A stretch of DNA of 64,000 nucleotides from UBA4971 sp029551185 (GCA_035593725.1 DAOSZN010000012.1:1-64000); one strand, 5' to 3'. Positions 8,122 through 17,139 are shown, counted from the first letter of the stretch. A program made the numbers and translations. Notes: generated by a model from the sequence alone, not told the origin.

Positions 8122-10053
8122 ATGATAGGGGAGGTTCTCGGCAAGAGATATAAGATACTTTCTAAGTTGGGCTCAGGTGGGATGGCAGAGGTATATAAAG
8201 CTCACTGTTTGATCCTGAACCGAACAGTCGCCATAAAAGTGCTAAGACCCCAATTCACTTCAAACGAGGAGTTTGTTGAGCGTTTCCGCAGGGAAGCGCA
8301 AGCTGCTGCAAGCCTTTCGCATCCGAATATTGTCAGCATATATGACGTAGGCAAGGACGGAGAACGCTACTATATTGTGATGGAATATGTAAGCGGCATG
8401 AGTCTGAAGGATGCTATTCGCAAATCAGGTCACTTGTCTACTCAAAGAGCCGCCCGAATAAGCTGGCAAATTCTAGCTGCGCTTCAGCACGCCCATGAAA
8501 ACGGAATCGTTCATAGAGATATTAAACCTCATAACGTAATGGTGACATCTGACGATAGAGTGAAAGTTACGGATTTCGGTATAGCAAGGGCGCTCAGTGC
8601 GTCAACTCTGACTGAGACCGGAACGATAATCGGAACAGTAAACTACTTCTCACCGGAGCAGGCGCGAGGCGAGGCAGTAGAAGCACAATCTGATATCTAT
8701 TCATCAGGTGTTGTCCTGTATGAGATGTTAACAGGAACCGTCCCTTTCAGGGGCGAAAGTCCGATTTCCATCGCGCTTCAGCACCTCCAGACCACTGTAG
8801 TGCCGCCTACAGAGCTCAATCCGACAATCCCTCAAGGTCTTGAACGGGTAGTATTGAAGGCCCTGGAGAAAAACCCCTCGCGCCGCTATCAAGACGCGAG
8901 ACACATGATGCGGGCTTTGGAACCGTATGCTTTCCCAGGTAACGACTATGATGTTATCTATGATGATCTCAATGTGGATAGCGAACCAGATCTTGCGGAT
9001 CTGCCTACACAGGTTCTGCCCTCTCCTACGGATCCAGGGGCTGACATGGAGGAGACTTTGGTGAGACGCAAACCGCAAAAGAAAAATCCCAGACGCGCTG
9101 TCTTCGTTACGTTGTTTCTTGTTCTTGCTCTGCTTGCACTCACAGCCGGTGTTGTTATCATGTTGCCTAAATGGCTTTATGTGGAAGAAGTCAGAGTGCC
9201 TGATTTCGCAGGAAAGACTCTTGAGGAAGCTGCAATCCTTGCGGACAAAGCTCATGTGCGCCTGGACACTCCTGACAGACGCCATGATGACGCCGTGCCC
9301 CCTAATTATGTGATTTCACAGCGTCCCGCGGCATACGAGAAGGTAAAAATGAATAGCAAAGTCACCTTAGTCGTAAGTCTCGGAAAGGAGACAGTAGAAG
9401 TTCCGGATCTCAAAGGGATGGATCTTCGTCAAGCGCTTCTGGAACTCGAAAGGCTGGAACTCAAACCAGGCGCCCAATCCAGGGACTACAGTGATGAGGT
9501 AGAAGTGAATCAGGTAGCCTCTCAGTCTCCTGTTGCAGGAGTCCAAGTGGGAAAGGGAACCCCGGTGGAAATTGTCTTGAGTGACGGGCCGGCGCCATTA
9601 CTAGTTGCAGTCCAGGATTTCTCAGGTATGAGTATAGAGGAGGCCGAGTCTCTCCTGGCTCCCTCGGGTTTGGTCAAGGGACGAGTGACCGATGAAGTTC
9701 GGGAAGGGGTGAAGCCCGGAACAATCGTCAGTCAGTCGCCTCAGCCAGGACAACTTGTCGTACTGGGTTCAGCTGTGGATTTCGTAGTAGGCAAAGCTCA
9801 AGAGTCTTCATCGCTTCTTGACGCAATTACGCCTATCTCAAGTTTGGTCACTATTGTAGTGCCTCCGGGTACAGATTCACAGGAAGTCAAAATCCGCATT
9901 AATGACTACTATGGTGAAAGGGATTTCTACGTAGGCATGCATACCCCAGGCGAACGCATTGAGAAGCAAATCAACGCATGGGGCCGGAAGATGAGAATTA
10001 GGGTTTACATCGGGGGAGTCCTGTATAGGGATGAAGTCGTTCCTAAAGGATAA
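8122..10053 (+). CDS. prkC: Ser/Thr protein kinase with three PASTA domains (PrkC/StkP)
   Basis: This 643-residue membrane kinase has a cytoplasmic Hanks-type domain (about 10-270). It carries a glycine loop (GSGGMAEVYK), catalytic Lys39 (VAIKVL), HRDIKPHNVM and DFGIAR, and an activation loop with several Thr residues. A basic juxtamembrane stretch is followed by one transmembrane helix (~322-343) and three extracellular PASTA repeats (about 348-415, 416-485 and 486-555), which bind peptidoglycan fragments or lipid II. A further ~75-residue beta-rich tail (VTIVVPPGTDSQEV) occurs in other PASTA kinases of this group. It is directly downstream of its phosphatase and upstream of rsgA. Confidence 0.95.
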   Translation: MIGEVLGKRYKILSKLGSGGMAEVYKAHCLILNRTVAIKVLRPQFTSNEEFVERFRREAQAAASLSHPNIVSIYDVGKDGERYYIVMEYVSGMSLKDAIRKSGHLSTQRAARISWQILAALQHAHENGIVHRDIKPHNVMVTSDDRVKVTDFGIARALSASTLTETGTIIGTVNYFSPEQARGEAVEAQSDIYSSGVVLYEMLTGTVPFRGESPISIALQHLQTTVVPPTELNPTIPQGLERVVLKALEKNPSRRYQDARHMMRALEPYAFPGNDYDVIYDDLNVDSEPDLADLPTQVLPSPTDPGADMEETLVRRKPQKKNPRRAVFVTLFLVLALLALTAGVVIMLPKWLYVEEVRVPDFAGKTLEEAAILADKAHVRLDTPDRRHDDAVPPNYVISQRPAAYEKVKMNSKVTLVVSLGKETVEVPDLKGMDLRQALLELERLELKPGAQSRDYSDEVEVNQVASQSPVAGVQVGKGTPVEIVLSDGPAPLLVAVQDFSGMSIEEAESLLAPSGLVKGRVTDEVREGVKPGTIVSQSPQPGQLVVLGSAVDFVVGKAQESSSLLDAITPISSLVTIVVPPGTDSQEVKIRINDYYGERDFYVGMHTPGERIEKQINAWGRKMRIRVYIGGVLYRDEVVPKG

Positions 10054-10067
10054 CAGGAGGACGGTGG

Positions 10068-10955
10068 ATGCCGGAAGGACGTGTTATTAAAGCATATTCA
10101 GGCCACTACTTTGTCAGTTACAAAGACGGGGTTGCTGACTGCAAGCTCCGAGGCAGGCTCCGCAAAGAGGACAAGGACGTCCTCGTAGGAGATATGGTCT
10201 TATTTACTCTTACTGATGCGGAAGGTATGTACGGAGTTATTGAGGACGTCCTTCCGCGAAAGACGCGTCTTCTGCGACCTCCTGTGGCAAATGTCGATCA
10301 AGCTGTCGTTGTCATAGCATGCGATGAACCTTCACCTGATCTTGAATTGCTTGATAGAATTCTTGTCTCTGTCGAGGCGGAATCCTTGGGTATTGTAATA
10401 TGCATAAACAAGATTGACCTTGTAAGTAGATACGCCGCGGATAAACTGACTAAGCCCTATAGGAACGCAGGATATAAGACAGTAAAGGTAAGCGCCAGGG
10501 CAGGTTGGGGAATACAAAGGTTACGAAAGGCGCTATCCGGGAAAGTCTCGGTATTTGCGGGGCCGTCAGGGGTCGGAAAGTCAGCGCTTCTTAATGCCTT
10601 ACAACCCGGGCTGAGGCTTGAAACCGGTGAAGTCAGTGCAAGAACAGGCCGCGGTCGGCATACCACTCGATACTCGCATCTCCTCAAGATTGAGCCTGGC
10701 GGATATGTAGCTGATACTCCCGGATTCTCCAAACTGGATCTTAACAGGATTGACAGCAGATTGCTGGGAAGCTTGTTCCCTGAATTCAGAATACCAATGA
10801 AAGACTGCAAGTTCACTACATGTTTTCATTACAAAGAGCCTGACTGTGGAGTCAAGAAAGCTGTAGAAACAGGCCATATCGCAGAATCTCGCTATGGTCA
10901 CTATGTAAAGCTCTTACTTGAGACGTTAGAAAGAGAAAGGAGAAGAAGCAGATGA
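10068..10955 (+). CDS. rsgA: Small-subunit biogenesis GTPase RsgA
   Basis: This 295-residue circularly permuted GTPase acts late in 30S maturation. An N-terminal OB-fold (~1-70) is followed by the G domain with motifs in permuted order: G4 (NKIDL), then G1 (GPSGVGKSALLN) and G3 (DTPGF). A zinc-binding C-terminal domain (CKFTTCFHYKEPDCGV) closes the protein. ATG 10068 follows AGGAGG. It overlaps rpe by 4 bp (ATGA). The order prpC-prkC-rsgA-rpe is conserved in many Bacillota, including B. subtilis, which supports all four calls. Confidence 0.95.
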   Translation: MPEGRVIKAYSGHYFVSYKDGVADCKLRGRLRKEDKDVLVGDMVLFTLTDAEGMYGVIEDVLPRKTRLLRPPVANVDQAVVVIACDEPSPDLELLDRILVSVEAESLGIVICINKIDLVSRYAADKLTKPYRNAGYKTVKVSARAGWGIQRLRKALSGKVSVFAGPSGVGKSALLNALQPGLRLETGEVSARTGRGRHTTRYSHLLKIEPGGYVADTPGFSKLDLNRIDSRLLGSLFPEFRIPMKDCKFTTCFHYKEPDCGVKKAVETGHIAESRYGHYVKLLLETLERERRRSR

Positions 10956-11608
10956 CAATCAAGATTGCTCCGTCAATACTCTCAGCGGATTTCGCGAACC
11001 TTGCCAAGTCAATCGAAAGCGTCCAAGGCGCTGATCTGCTTCATGTAGATGTAATGGACGGCCACTTTGTTCCAAACATAACCGTAGGTCAACCCGTAGT
11101 GAGGAGCCTTCGGAAAACGACTGACATTCCCTTGGATGTCCATCTCATGATAGACAATCCGAGTCTTTACATTCATGATTTTGCTGAAGCAGGCAGCTCC
11201 GTCATTACAGTCCACGCAGAAGCCTCCTGCCATCTCCATCGAATTATCCAGACTATCAGAGACGCCGGATGCTCCCCTGGAATTGCCCTTTGTCCTTCGA
11301 CACCGACTGTCATGATAAAGCACGTAATTCACATGGTAGACCTGGTGCTGATTATGACGGTAAACCCGGGATTCGGCGGACAGGTTTTCATACCTGAAAC
11401 CGTGACAAAGATTAGGGAAGTACGAGAGATAATAGACAGAACGGGACGGGACATAGACCTTGAAGTTGACGGCGGGATTAATGATATCACTGCTCCTTTA
11501 GCCGTAAAGGCCGGAGCCAATGTCTTGGTCGCCGGTAGCTATATCTTTGAAAACGATGCCCCGAAGAAGAAGGTAGAACGTCTCCGTAACGTGTGCCTTC
11601 CTGCATAA
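10952..11608 (+). CDS. rpe: Ribulose-phosphate 3-epimerase
   Basis: This 218-residue TIM-barrel enzyme interconverts ribulose 5-phosphate and xylulose 5-phosphate in the pentose phosphate pathway. Family motifs are visible: IAPSILSADFANL at the N terminus, LHVDVMDGHFVPN with the metal-binding Asp and His, LDVHLMI, VNPGFGGQ, and the catalytic region LEVDGGIN. The start overlaps the end of rsgA by four bases, indicating translational coupling. No thiamine pyrophosphokinase gene follows, although one often does in this operon in other species. Confidence 0.95.
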   Translation: MTIKIAPSILSADFANLAKSIESVQGADLLHVDVMDGHFVPNITVGQPVVRSLRKTTDIPLDVHLMIDNPSLYIHDFAEAGSSVITVHAEASCHLHRIIQTIRDAGCSPGIALCPSTPTVMIKHVIHMVDLVLIMTVNPGFGGQVFIPETVTKIREVREIIDRTGRDIDLEVDGGINDITAPLAVKAGANVLVAGSYIFENDAPKKKVERLRNVCLPA

Positions 11609-11688
11609 GCCGCATACATCAAAGGAAGACCAAGCTGCGCCTGGCACTGAACCTTTGGGCAAATTGATGAATGTTGTTGCCAATTCCT

Positions 11689-11738
11689 ATGTTTACCTGA
11701 TGTTTACCCTCGATGAGTCGAGGGTAATATGTTATAAT
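11689..11738 (+). promoter_or_regulatory. Operator-like repeats over a candidate promoter upstream of the FtsH-like operon
   Basis: Direct repeats ATGTTTACC at 11689-11697 and 11700-11708 run into a perfect 10-bp inverted repeat, TTACCCTCGA and TCGAGGGTAA (11704-11713 and 11718-11727, 4-bp centre). A TATAAT -10 follows at 11733-11738. The inverted repeat would cover the -35 position and has no T-run, so it looks more like an operator than a terminator. No regulator can be assigned. Confidence 0.45.
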
Positions 11739-11772
11739 TCAGACAATCATACAGGAGGGAGAGGGGAAAGGA

Positions 11773-12354
11773 TTGCAACTGTTAGGGCTTGATATCAGGC
11801 GAATTATCATAGCGTTCATTATCACGCTTTTGATCCTGTATGGAGGCAAAGCTGCAAGCTACAGTCTGCAAGTCAAAAGACCCCTCCATCAGTTCTTCAC
11901 ACAACAGACTGAGGTTATAGACTATACTGTTTGTCAAGGCGCGGACGGTCTATGTGTAAGCGTTACGCTTGACAATTGTCAAGACATCCAGTCTCAATAT
12001 GCCCAACTTCGGGCAGGCATTCTGGAGGCTACAGGTAGAATTCCTGCTGTTCTTAATGTAACGGACAAGCGCGACCGCACGCTGGAAGAGACTTTCCGAA
12101 GTATGCGTATTCACATTGAGGAAGGGCTGGTGAAGGGGAGTTTCTATGCTATGTCCCAAGCGATAGATGAAAAAGCGAAAGAAGCAGAACTAGATAGATG
12201 GAACGTGGGAGTGGATTCAGAATATGTGTACGTACAGTTGCACAAAGGAGAAAGTTATCTTTATGAGATTATCCCCAGGGGGACACACCGAGAGCAGCAT
12301 TCACCGATAGCTCTTTCTAATCTGCAATCCACGTCTCAAAAGAAAGCTTTTTAG
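11773..12354 (+). CDS. Unknown membrane-anchored protein, neighbour of FtsH-like protease
   Basis: I do not recognise this 193-residue protein. It has one N-terminal transmembrane helix (about residues 9-27, IIIAFIITLLILYGG), followed by ~165 residues that should lie outside the cytoplasm, with two cysteines (in YTVCQGADGLCVSV) and mixed alpha/beta composition. The TTG start at 11773 follows a purine-rich stretch (GGAGGGAGAGGGG). The gene ends 32 bp before an FtsH-like protease and shares its upstream promoter region. The close pairing suggests it is a partner, adaptor or substrate-recognition domain for that protease; this is inference only. Confidence 0.6.
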   Translation: MQLLGLDIRRIIIAFIITLLILYGGKAASYSLQVKRPLHQFFTQQTEVIDYTVCQGADGLCVSVTLDNCQDIQSQYAQLRAGILEATGRIPAVLNVTDKRDRTLEETFRSMRIHIEEGLVKGSFYAMSQAIDEKAKEAELDRWNVGVDSEYVYVQLHKGESYLYEIIPRGTHREQHSPIALSNLQSTSQKKAF

Positions 12355-12386
12355 GTTCAGTGGGAAGAAAGGATGAAGGGAATACT

Positions 12387-13889
12387 ATGGCAAAGGAAAT
12401 CGGAATTGGGGCAGCCCTTGCCGGAATTGTATTCTTGGCTGCCTCAGGTTACGATATGACGCCAATTTTTTTGCTTGCAATATTCGGCGCAACCATCTGG
12501 TTTATTCGATCCGGGTCTCAGCTGGGAAAACGCTTCCATATTATCGGAAGCAGTAAACAGGATCAAGGAAACACAAAGGTTTTTTTTGATGATATCGGCG
12601 GACAGGAAGTAGCTAAGCGCGAACTGCTGGAAGCCTTGGAGTTCATCGTTGATTCTGAAAGGTCCCGAAAACTGGGGATCAGACCGCTCCGGGGAATCTT
12701 GTTAACAGGCCCTCCGGGCACAGGAAAAACCCTCTTGGCCAAGGCTGCTGCCAACCACACAAAGAGCGTTTTTGTGGCATCGTCAGGATCAGAATTTATT
12801 GAGATGTATGCAGGTGTCGGTGCTCAACGGGTGCGCCAATTGTTCTCTGCTGCAAGGTCCTCCGCGTTACGCGAGAACCGCAACTCTGCAATGATATTCA
12901 TAGATGAAATAGAGATCCTCGGAGGGAAACGAGGAAGACATACCGGTCATCTCGAGTATGATCAAACCCTCAATCAACTCCTTGTGGAGATGGACGGAAT
13001 AAACCCGTATGATGATGTCAGAGTGCTTGTAATAGCTGCTACTAATAGGGCGGATCTGCTTGATCCCGCTCTTCTCAGGCCAGGAAGATTTGATCGCATA
13101 GTCCCGGTGGATCTTCCTGATCGACAAGGTAGGCTTCACATTCTAAAGATTCACTCCAATGGGAAACCATTTGAGGATAATGTAAACCTTGATGAAATTG
13201 CCAGGGATACATTTGGATTCTCAGGGGCTCATCTTGAGAACCTGATAAACGAGGCTGCTATCCTGTCAATGCGTAAGGCGAAAACAACCATAGGTCAGGA
13301 AGAGCTCAGAGAGGCCATAGACAAAGTGATCATGGGAGAGAAGCTGGACCGTCGTCCCACCGAAGAAGAGATGGAAAGAATCGCTTATCATGAGGTAGGC
13401 CATGGAATAGTCAGTGAGATAGTAAGACCGGGGTCAGTATCTGCCATTACTGTAATGTCGAGGGGTCAAGCCCTTGGTTATACAAGGCAATCCCAAGAAG
13501 AAGACTACCACATCTATACCTCAAACCACCTAGAAGATCAGATAGCTATACTCTTGGCAGGCTCAGTCGCGGAAGAACTCGTGTTTGGATCAAAATCCAC
13601 AGGTTCATCCAATGACTTCGAGCAAGCCTTGGAGATTTCACGCAAGCTTATAGGTGCAGGCATGTCCAAAGCCGGAATTGTCTCTATTGAAGAGCTGCCG
13701 AAGCAAGTGTACTATGAGACAATAGGTAGTATTCTCAAAGCTCAGGAAGAAAGAGCTCTTTTGATTCTGAAATCAAACTTAAGCGCTCTTAAGGAAATCA
13801 GCGCCCATATAATCGAGGCTGAAAGGATTGAAGGCGAGGACTTCCGAAGAATGCTCGGTCAAGAGGGCATATGTATGAAAGTAAGTTAA
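12387..13889 (+). CDS. Short FtsH-like AAA+ zinc metalloprotease
   Basis: This 500-residue protein carries both FtsH domains. The AAA+ ATPase has Walker A GPPGTGKT (108-115), Walker B MIFIDEIE and the second region of homology (ATNRADLLDPALLRPGRFDR). The M41 peptidase has zinc motif HEVGH (335-339) and the aspartate ligand in STGSSNDFEQAL. The N terminus is unusual: two hydrophobic helices (~6-20 and ~25-40) are joined by only about five residues, so the ~70-residue extracytoplasmic domain of classical FtsH is missing. ATG 12387 follows GAAGGG; a GTG at 12360 is in frame but lacks a good site. It is probably a second FtsH-type protease; a canonical ftsH is not in the window. Confidence 0.85.
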   Translation: MAKEIGIGAALAGIVFLAASGYDMTPIFLLAIFGATIWFIRSGSQLGKRFHIIGSSKQDQGNTKVFFDDIGGQEVAKRELLEALEFIVDSERSRKLGIRPLRGILLTGPPGTGKTLLAKAAANHTKSVFVASSGSEFIEMYAGVGAQRVRQLFSAARSSALRENRNSAMIFIDEIEILGGKRGRHTGHLEYDQTLNQLLVEMDGINPYDDVRVLVIAATNRADLLDPALLRPGRFDRIVPVDLPDRQGRLHILKIHSNGKPFEDNVNLDEIARDTFGFSGAHLENLINEAAILSMRKAKTTIGQEELREAIDKVIMGEKLDRRPTEEEMERIAYHEVGHGIVSEIVRPGSVSAITVMSRGQALGYTRQSQEEDYHIYTSNHLEDQIAILLAGSVAEELVFGSKSTGSSNDFEQALEISRKLIGAGMSKAGIVSIEELPKQVYYETIGSILKAQEERALLILKSNLSALKEISAHIIEAERIEGEDFRRMLGQEGICMKVS

Positions 13890-13979
13890 GCAAGGCGCCT
13901 CAAATCTTCCGAGAGTATGGGGCGCTCCTCACTCAGCGAACGTAATCTATGATATAAATGCGCCGTACCAGGAGGGTAT

Positions 13980-15263
13980 TTGGACTTGATTGCAGAAATC
14001 TTGAATATCGGCACTGAGCTACTCCTTGGACACGTTGTGGATACAAACTCAGCTTATATCGGCCGCAAGCTGGCCGGCATTGGTATTAATCTCTATCATA
14101 AAACCACTGTAGGAGATAATGAGGCCAGAGCAATAGCAGCGCTGCATGATGCGCTCAATCGGGCGGACATCGTGATTATTACCGGCGGCCTCGGTCCTAC
14201 AGAAGATGACATAACCCGCGAAGTAGTCTCTCGAGTCTTCGGTATCAGACAAGTTCACTCTGATGAAGCAATGGCCCATGCTGTGTCCTTGCTGAATAGG
14301 TGGGGGCACGAAGATCAGGCAAGCCTAAGACGCCTGGCGCAAATCCCAGAAGGCGCAATACTAATACCGAACCCTCGTGGCACAGCATGTGGTTTCATAG
14401 TGGAAAAATCAGGCAAACAAGTGATCTGTCTTCCGGGCGTGCCTGGGGAAATGCAGGCCATGATGGAGCTTACAGTTATTCCTTACCTAACCGGCCTTGA
14501 AGGTGAAGGCAAGATTATTGCTTCCCGGACCATTAAGATCTGTGGCCCCGGGGAGGCTGAAGTCGAGGATAGAATAAGACATCTTCTTCACGGAAAGTCC
14601 AATCCGACAATCGCTCCTTTGGTGTCATTAGGTGAAGTCATGTTGAGAATAACTGCAAAAGCCCACTCAATGGAAGAAGCTTGTTCAATGATTGATCAGA
14701 CCGAAGTTAAGCTGCGAGAGAGTCTAGGGCACGATATCTACGGGACTTGCGACGATGAAATCCAGCATGCAGTCGTAAGGCTTCTCGAGGAGAAACAAAT
14801 GAGGTGCGCGGTGGCGGAGTCAGTCACCGGAGGACTCATTGCCCATAAACTCACTGAAGTGCCTGGCTGTTCCAAAGTACTGGGTCTTGCAGTAACAAGT
14901 TACAGCAATGACGCAAAGATAAAGGTTCTCGGCGTGCCTGAAGCGGATATTGAGCGGTATGGGGCAGTGAGCAGAGAAGTCGCCCTTCAAATGGCTAGGG
15001 GGATTCGTTCGCTTTCCGGAGCGGATGTATCAATCTCTACTACAGGCGTAGCAGGTCCTCTAAGGGACGATCATATGCATAACGTAGGGCTTGTGTTTAT
15101 AGGACTGGCGTGGAACGACGGAATTGCCTGCGGACGTTTTCAGTTCTTCGGAACACGGAGTGAGATAAAGGAAAGAATAGCCAAGAAAAGTTTGGACATC
15201 CTTCGTAGGCACTTGCTGCGTCACCATTTGGTAGGAACTTATGATGAGATAGGAACGATATAG
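13980..15263 (+). CDS. cinA: CinA-type nicotinamide-nucleotide amidohydrolase
   Basis: The 427-residue product has the two CinA domains. The N-terminal MoCF/COG1058 domain (~1-250: ILNIGTELLLGHVVDTN, TGGLGPTEDD) is associated with ADP-ribose or molybdopterin-like nucleotide binding. The C-terminal PncC domain (~265-420: VAESVTGGLIAHKLTEVPG, SISTTGVAGP) deamidates NMN to nicotinate mononucleotide in pyridine nucleotide recycling. A TTG start at 13980 sits just after AGGAGGG and gives the family's usual N terminus. In Bacillota cinA is classically next to recA; here thpR lies between them, also a common arrangement. Confidence 0.93.
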   Translation: MDLIAEILNIGTELLLGHVVDTNSAYIGRKLAGIGINLYHKTTVGDNEARAIAALHDALNRADIVIITGGLGPTEDDITREVVSRVFGIRQVHSDEAMAHAVSLLNRWGHEDQASLRRLAQIPEGAILIPNPRGTACGFIVEKSGKQVICLPGVPGEMQAMMELTVIPYLTGLEGEGKIIASRTIKICGPGEAEVEDRIRHLLHGKSNPTIAPLVSLGEVMLRITAKAHSMEEACSMIDQTEVKLRESLGHDIYGTCDDEIQHAVVRLLEEKQMRCAVAESVTGGLIAHKLTEVPGCSKVLGLAVTSYSNDAKIKVLGVPEADIERYGAVSREVALQMARGIRSLSGADVSISTTGVAGPLRDDHMHNVGLVFIGLAWNDGIACGRFQFFGTRSEIKERIAKKSLDILRRHLLRHHLVGTYDEIGTI

Positions 15264-15309
15264 GAAGGCAATATCGGACATTGTGTAGAATCATGTTTTT
15301 GGAGCAAGC

Positions 15310-15334
15310 GGAAGGACGAAGAGTCCTTTTCCGT
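15310..15334 (+). terminator. Possible weak terminator after cinA
   Basis: CGGAAGGAC and GTCCTTTTCCG can pair across a small loop with a two-base bulge, followed by a short T-rich stretch (TTCTGTTT). The stem is moderate and the T-run poor, so readthrough into thpR is likely. Confidence 0.35.
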
Positions 15335-15375
15335 TCTGTTTAGATAATTTATTCCAATAAACCGGAGGCCTGATA

Positions 15376-15954
15376 GTGGATATTGTGCGATGCTTTGTTG
15401 CAGTATTTCTTAACCCGTCTCTTCATCGAGACATAGCAGCTCTTCAAAAGAAATTATCATATAGCGGAGCTGATATTAAGTGGGTTGAACCTTCTAATCT
15501 CCATTTTACATTGCAGTTTCTAGGAGACGTCAAGACAGCGCGCATTCCAAGCATTACTAATGCGCTTAAAGAATGCGTCTCCCTTTCCTATAGATTTGAG
15601 TTAGAGCTGGACGGCATAGGAGCGTTCCCGAGCTTACTGAAGCCGCGAGTGCTGTGGGTAGGCGTAGGCGCCGGCAGAGAACAGTTGGTAAGTCTTATGT
15701 CTCAAGTAAGAGAAGCAATGAAAATGGAAGGGTTTGCCCAAGACAGTAAGGGCTCATCGCCACACCTTACTATTGGGAGGGTCAGATCTTGTAAGAACCT
15801 GAAAGGGCTTTTGGATAAGCTGAATTCCGACATCAATGTAAAAGGCAAGATGGAAGTTACGGAAATTCAGTTTACTGCCAGTGAGTTGACGCCAAGAGGG
15901 TCCATATATAGTCCTATTGACGTTATTCCTCTTCGTCTTCACCCAGAGATATAA
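15376..15954 (+). CDS. thpR: RNA 2',3'-cyclic phosphodiesterase (ThpR/LigT)
   Basis: This 192-residue protein belongs to the 2H phosphoesterase superfamily. Its two catalytic H-x-T/S-x motifs are intact: HFTL near residue 43 and HLTI near residue 133. Enzymes of this family open 2',3'-cyclic phosphates at RNA ends, and some ligate tRNA halves in vitro. A GTG start at 15376 follows CCGGAGG. The RCFVAVFL start and the spacing of the two motifs are typical. It lies between cinA and recA; the context gives no further information about its substrate. Confidence 0.9.
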   Translation: MDIVRCFVAVFLNPSLHRDIAALQKKLSYSGADIKWVEPSNLHFTLQFLGDVKTARIPSITNALKECVSLSYRFELELDGIGAFPSLLKPRVLWVGVGAGREQLVSLMSQVREAMKMEGFAQDSKGSSPHLTIGRVRSCKNLKGLLDKLNSDINVKGKMEVTEIQFTASELTPRGSIYSPIDVIPLRLHPEI

Positions 15955-15985
15955 CGCATAGGCGCGATAGGAAGAGCTAAACAGG

Positions 15986-15997
15986 GAACAAACGTTC
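15986..15997 (+). promoter_or_regulatory. LexA/DinR (SOS) box upstream of recA
   Basis: GAAC-AAAC-GTTC agrees with the Gram-positive LexA consensus CGAACRNRYGTTYC apart from its outermost bases. It lies 41 bp upstream of the candidate recA -35 element. LexA control of recA is well established in Bacillota. Confidence 0.7.
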
Positions 15998-16037
15998 TCA
16001 TGCAGCGATTGGTGAGGTTAGCGAGGAATTGCGGATG

Positions 16038-16066
16038 TTGAGAGCAAACATCAAGTGGGATACAAT
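16038..16066 (+). promoter_or_regulatory. Sigma-A promoter for recA
   Basis: TTGAGA (16038-16043), a 17-bp spacer and TACAAT (16061-16066) place the transcript start near 16073, giving a ~29-nt leader before the recA ATG. Confidence 0.7.
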
Positions 16067-16101
16067 TGTCATGGACAAGCATAGGAAGAAGGGAGAACCT
16101 C

Positions 16102-17139
16102 ATGGAAAAGGATAAGAAAAAGGCTCTTGATATGGCCTTATCCCAAATAGAAAAGCAATTTGGTAAAGGCTCAATCATGAAGCTAGGTGACGCTGATACT
16201 CAATTCGAGATAGAAGCAATTCCTACAGGAGCCTTATCCCTGGATATCGCCTTAGGAATAGGCGGAATGCCGCGCGGACGAGTCATTGAGATCTATGGCC
16301 CGGAATCCTCAGGCAAGACAACTGTTGCCCTTCACATAATCGCTGAAGCGCAAAAAGCCGGAGGGATTGCAGCTTTTATTGATGCAGAGCATGCTCTGGA
16401 CCCGGTTTATGCTAACCGGCTAGGTGTTGACACTGACAACCTTCTCATTTCACAGCCTGACACCGGGGAACAAGCGCTGGAGATAGCTGAAGCTCTTGTG
16501 CGGAGCGGCGCTGTAGACGTAATAGTTATAGACTCTGTCGCAGCATTGACCCCGAGAGCGGAAATTGAAGGAGAAATGGGGGATTCTCACGTCGGGCTGC
16601 AGGCTAGGCTCATGTCGCAAGCTTTGCGAAAACTGACCGCAGCTATAGGGAAGTCACGGACATGCGCCATATTCATAAACCAAATACGTGAAAAAGTCGG
16701 AATCATGTTTGGAAATCCCGAAGTTACACCCGGAGGCCGCGCTCTGAAATTCTACTCCACTGTACGCCTGGAGGTAAGGAGAGTCGAAGCTCTCAAACAG
16801 GGCCAACAGATAATCGGCAGTCGCACCAGGGCCAGAGTAGTAAAGAATAAGATTGCCCCTCCTTTTCGCGATGCCGAATTTGACATTCTTTACGGAGAAG
16901 GCATCTCCCGAGAGGGATCTATACTTGACTTAGGAGAAGCCAATAATGTCATAACAAGAAGCGGCACCTGGTATTCATACGGTGATATCAAAATGGGGCA
17001 AGGAAGAGAAAACGCTAGGATATTCTTGAAAGAAAACCCGGATATCACGTCAGAAATTGAGGGCAAGGTTCGGGAATTAGTCGGCCTAAAACCTCCTAAG
17101 GCGCCTACAGAAAGTAAAGATAAGAAAGCCAATCAGTAA
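16102..17139 (+). CDS. recA: Recombinase RecA
   Basis: The 345-residue ATPase forms filaments on single-stranded DNA, catalyses strand exchange and stimulates LexA self-cleavage. Walker A is GPESSGKT (66-73), followed by VIVIDSVAALTPRAE (Walker B region) and the L1/L2 DNA-binding loops (GEMGDSHVGLQARLMSQALRKL; INQIREKVGIMFGNPEVTPGG is interrupted here only to name the block start and end). The C-terminal tail is short and basic. ATG 16102 (MEKDKKKALDMAL) follows GAAGGGAG; an upstream in-frame ATG at 16066 overlaps the promoter -10 and is unlikely. The gene has its own promoter with a LexA box upstream and a clear terminator after it. Confidence 0.97.
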   Translation: MEKDKKKALDMALSQIEKQFGKGSIMKLGDADTQFEIEAIPTGALSLDIALGIGGMPRGRVIEIYGPESSGKTTVALHIIAEAQKAGGIAAFIDAEHALDPVYANRLGVDTDNLLISQPDTGEQALEIAEALVRSGAVDVIVIDSVAALTPRAEIEGEMGDSHVGLQARLMSQALRKLTAAIGKSRTCAIFINQIREKVGIMFGNPEVTPGGRALKFYSTVRLEVRRVEALKQGQQIIGSRTRARVVKNKIAPPFRDAEFDILYGEGISREGSILDLGEANNVITRSGTWYSYGDIKMGQGRENARIFLKENPDITSEIEGKVRELVGLKPPKAPTESKDKKANQ

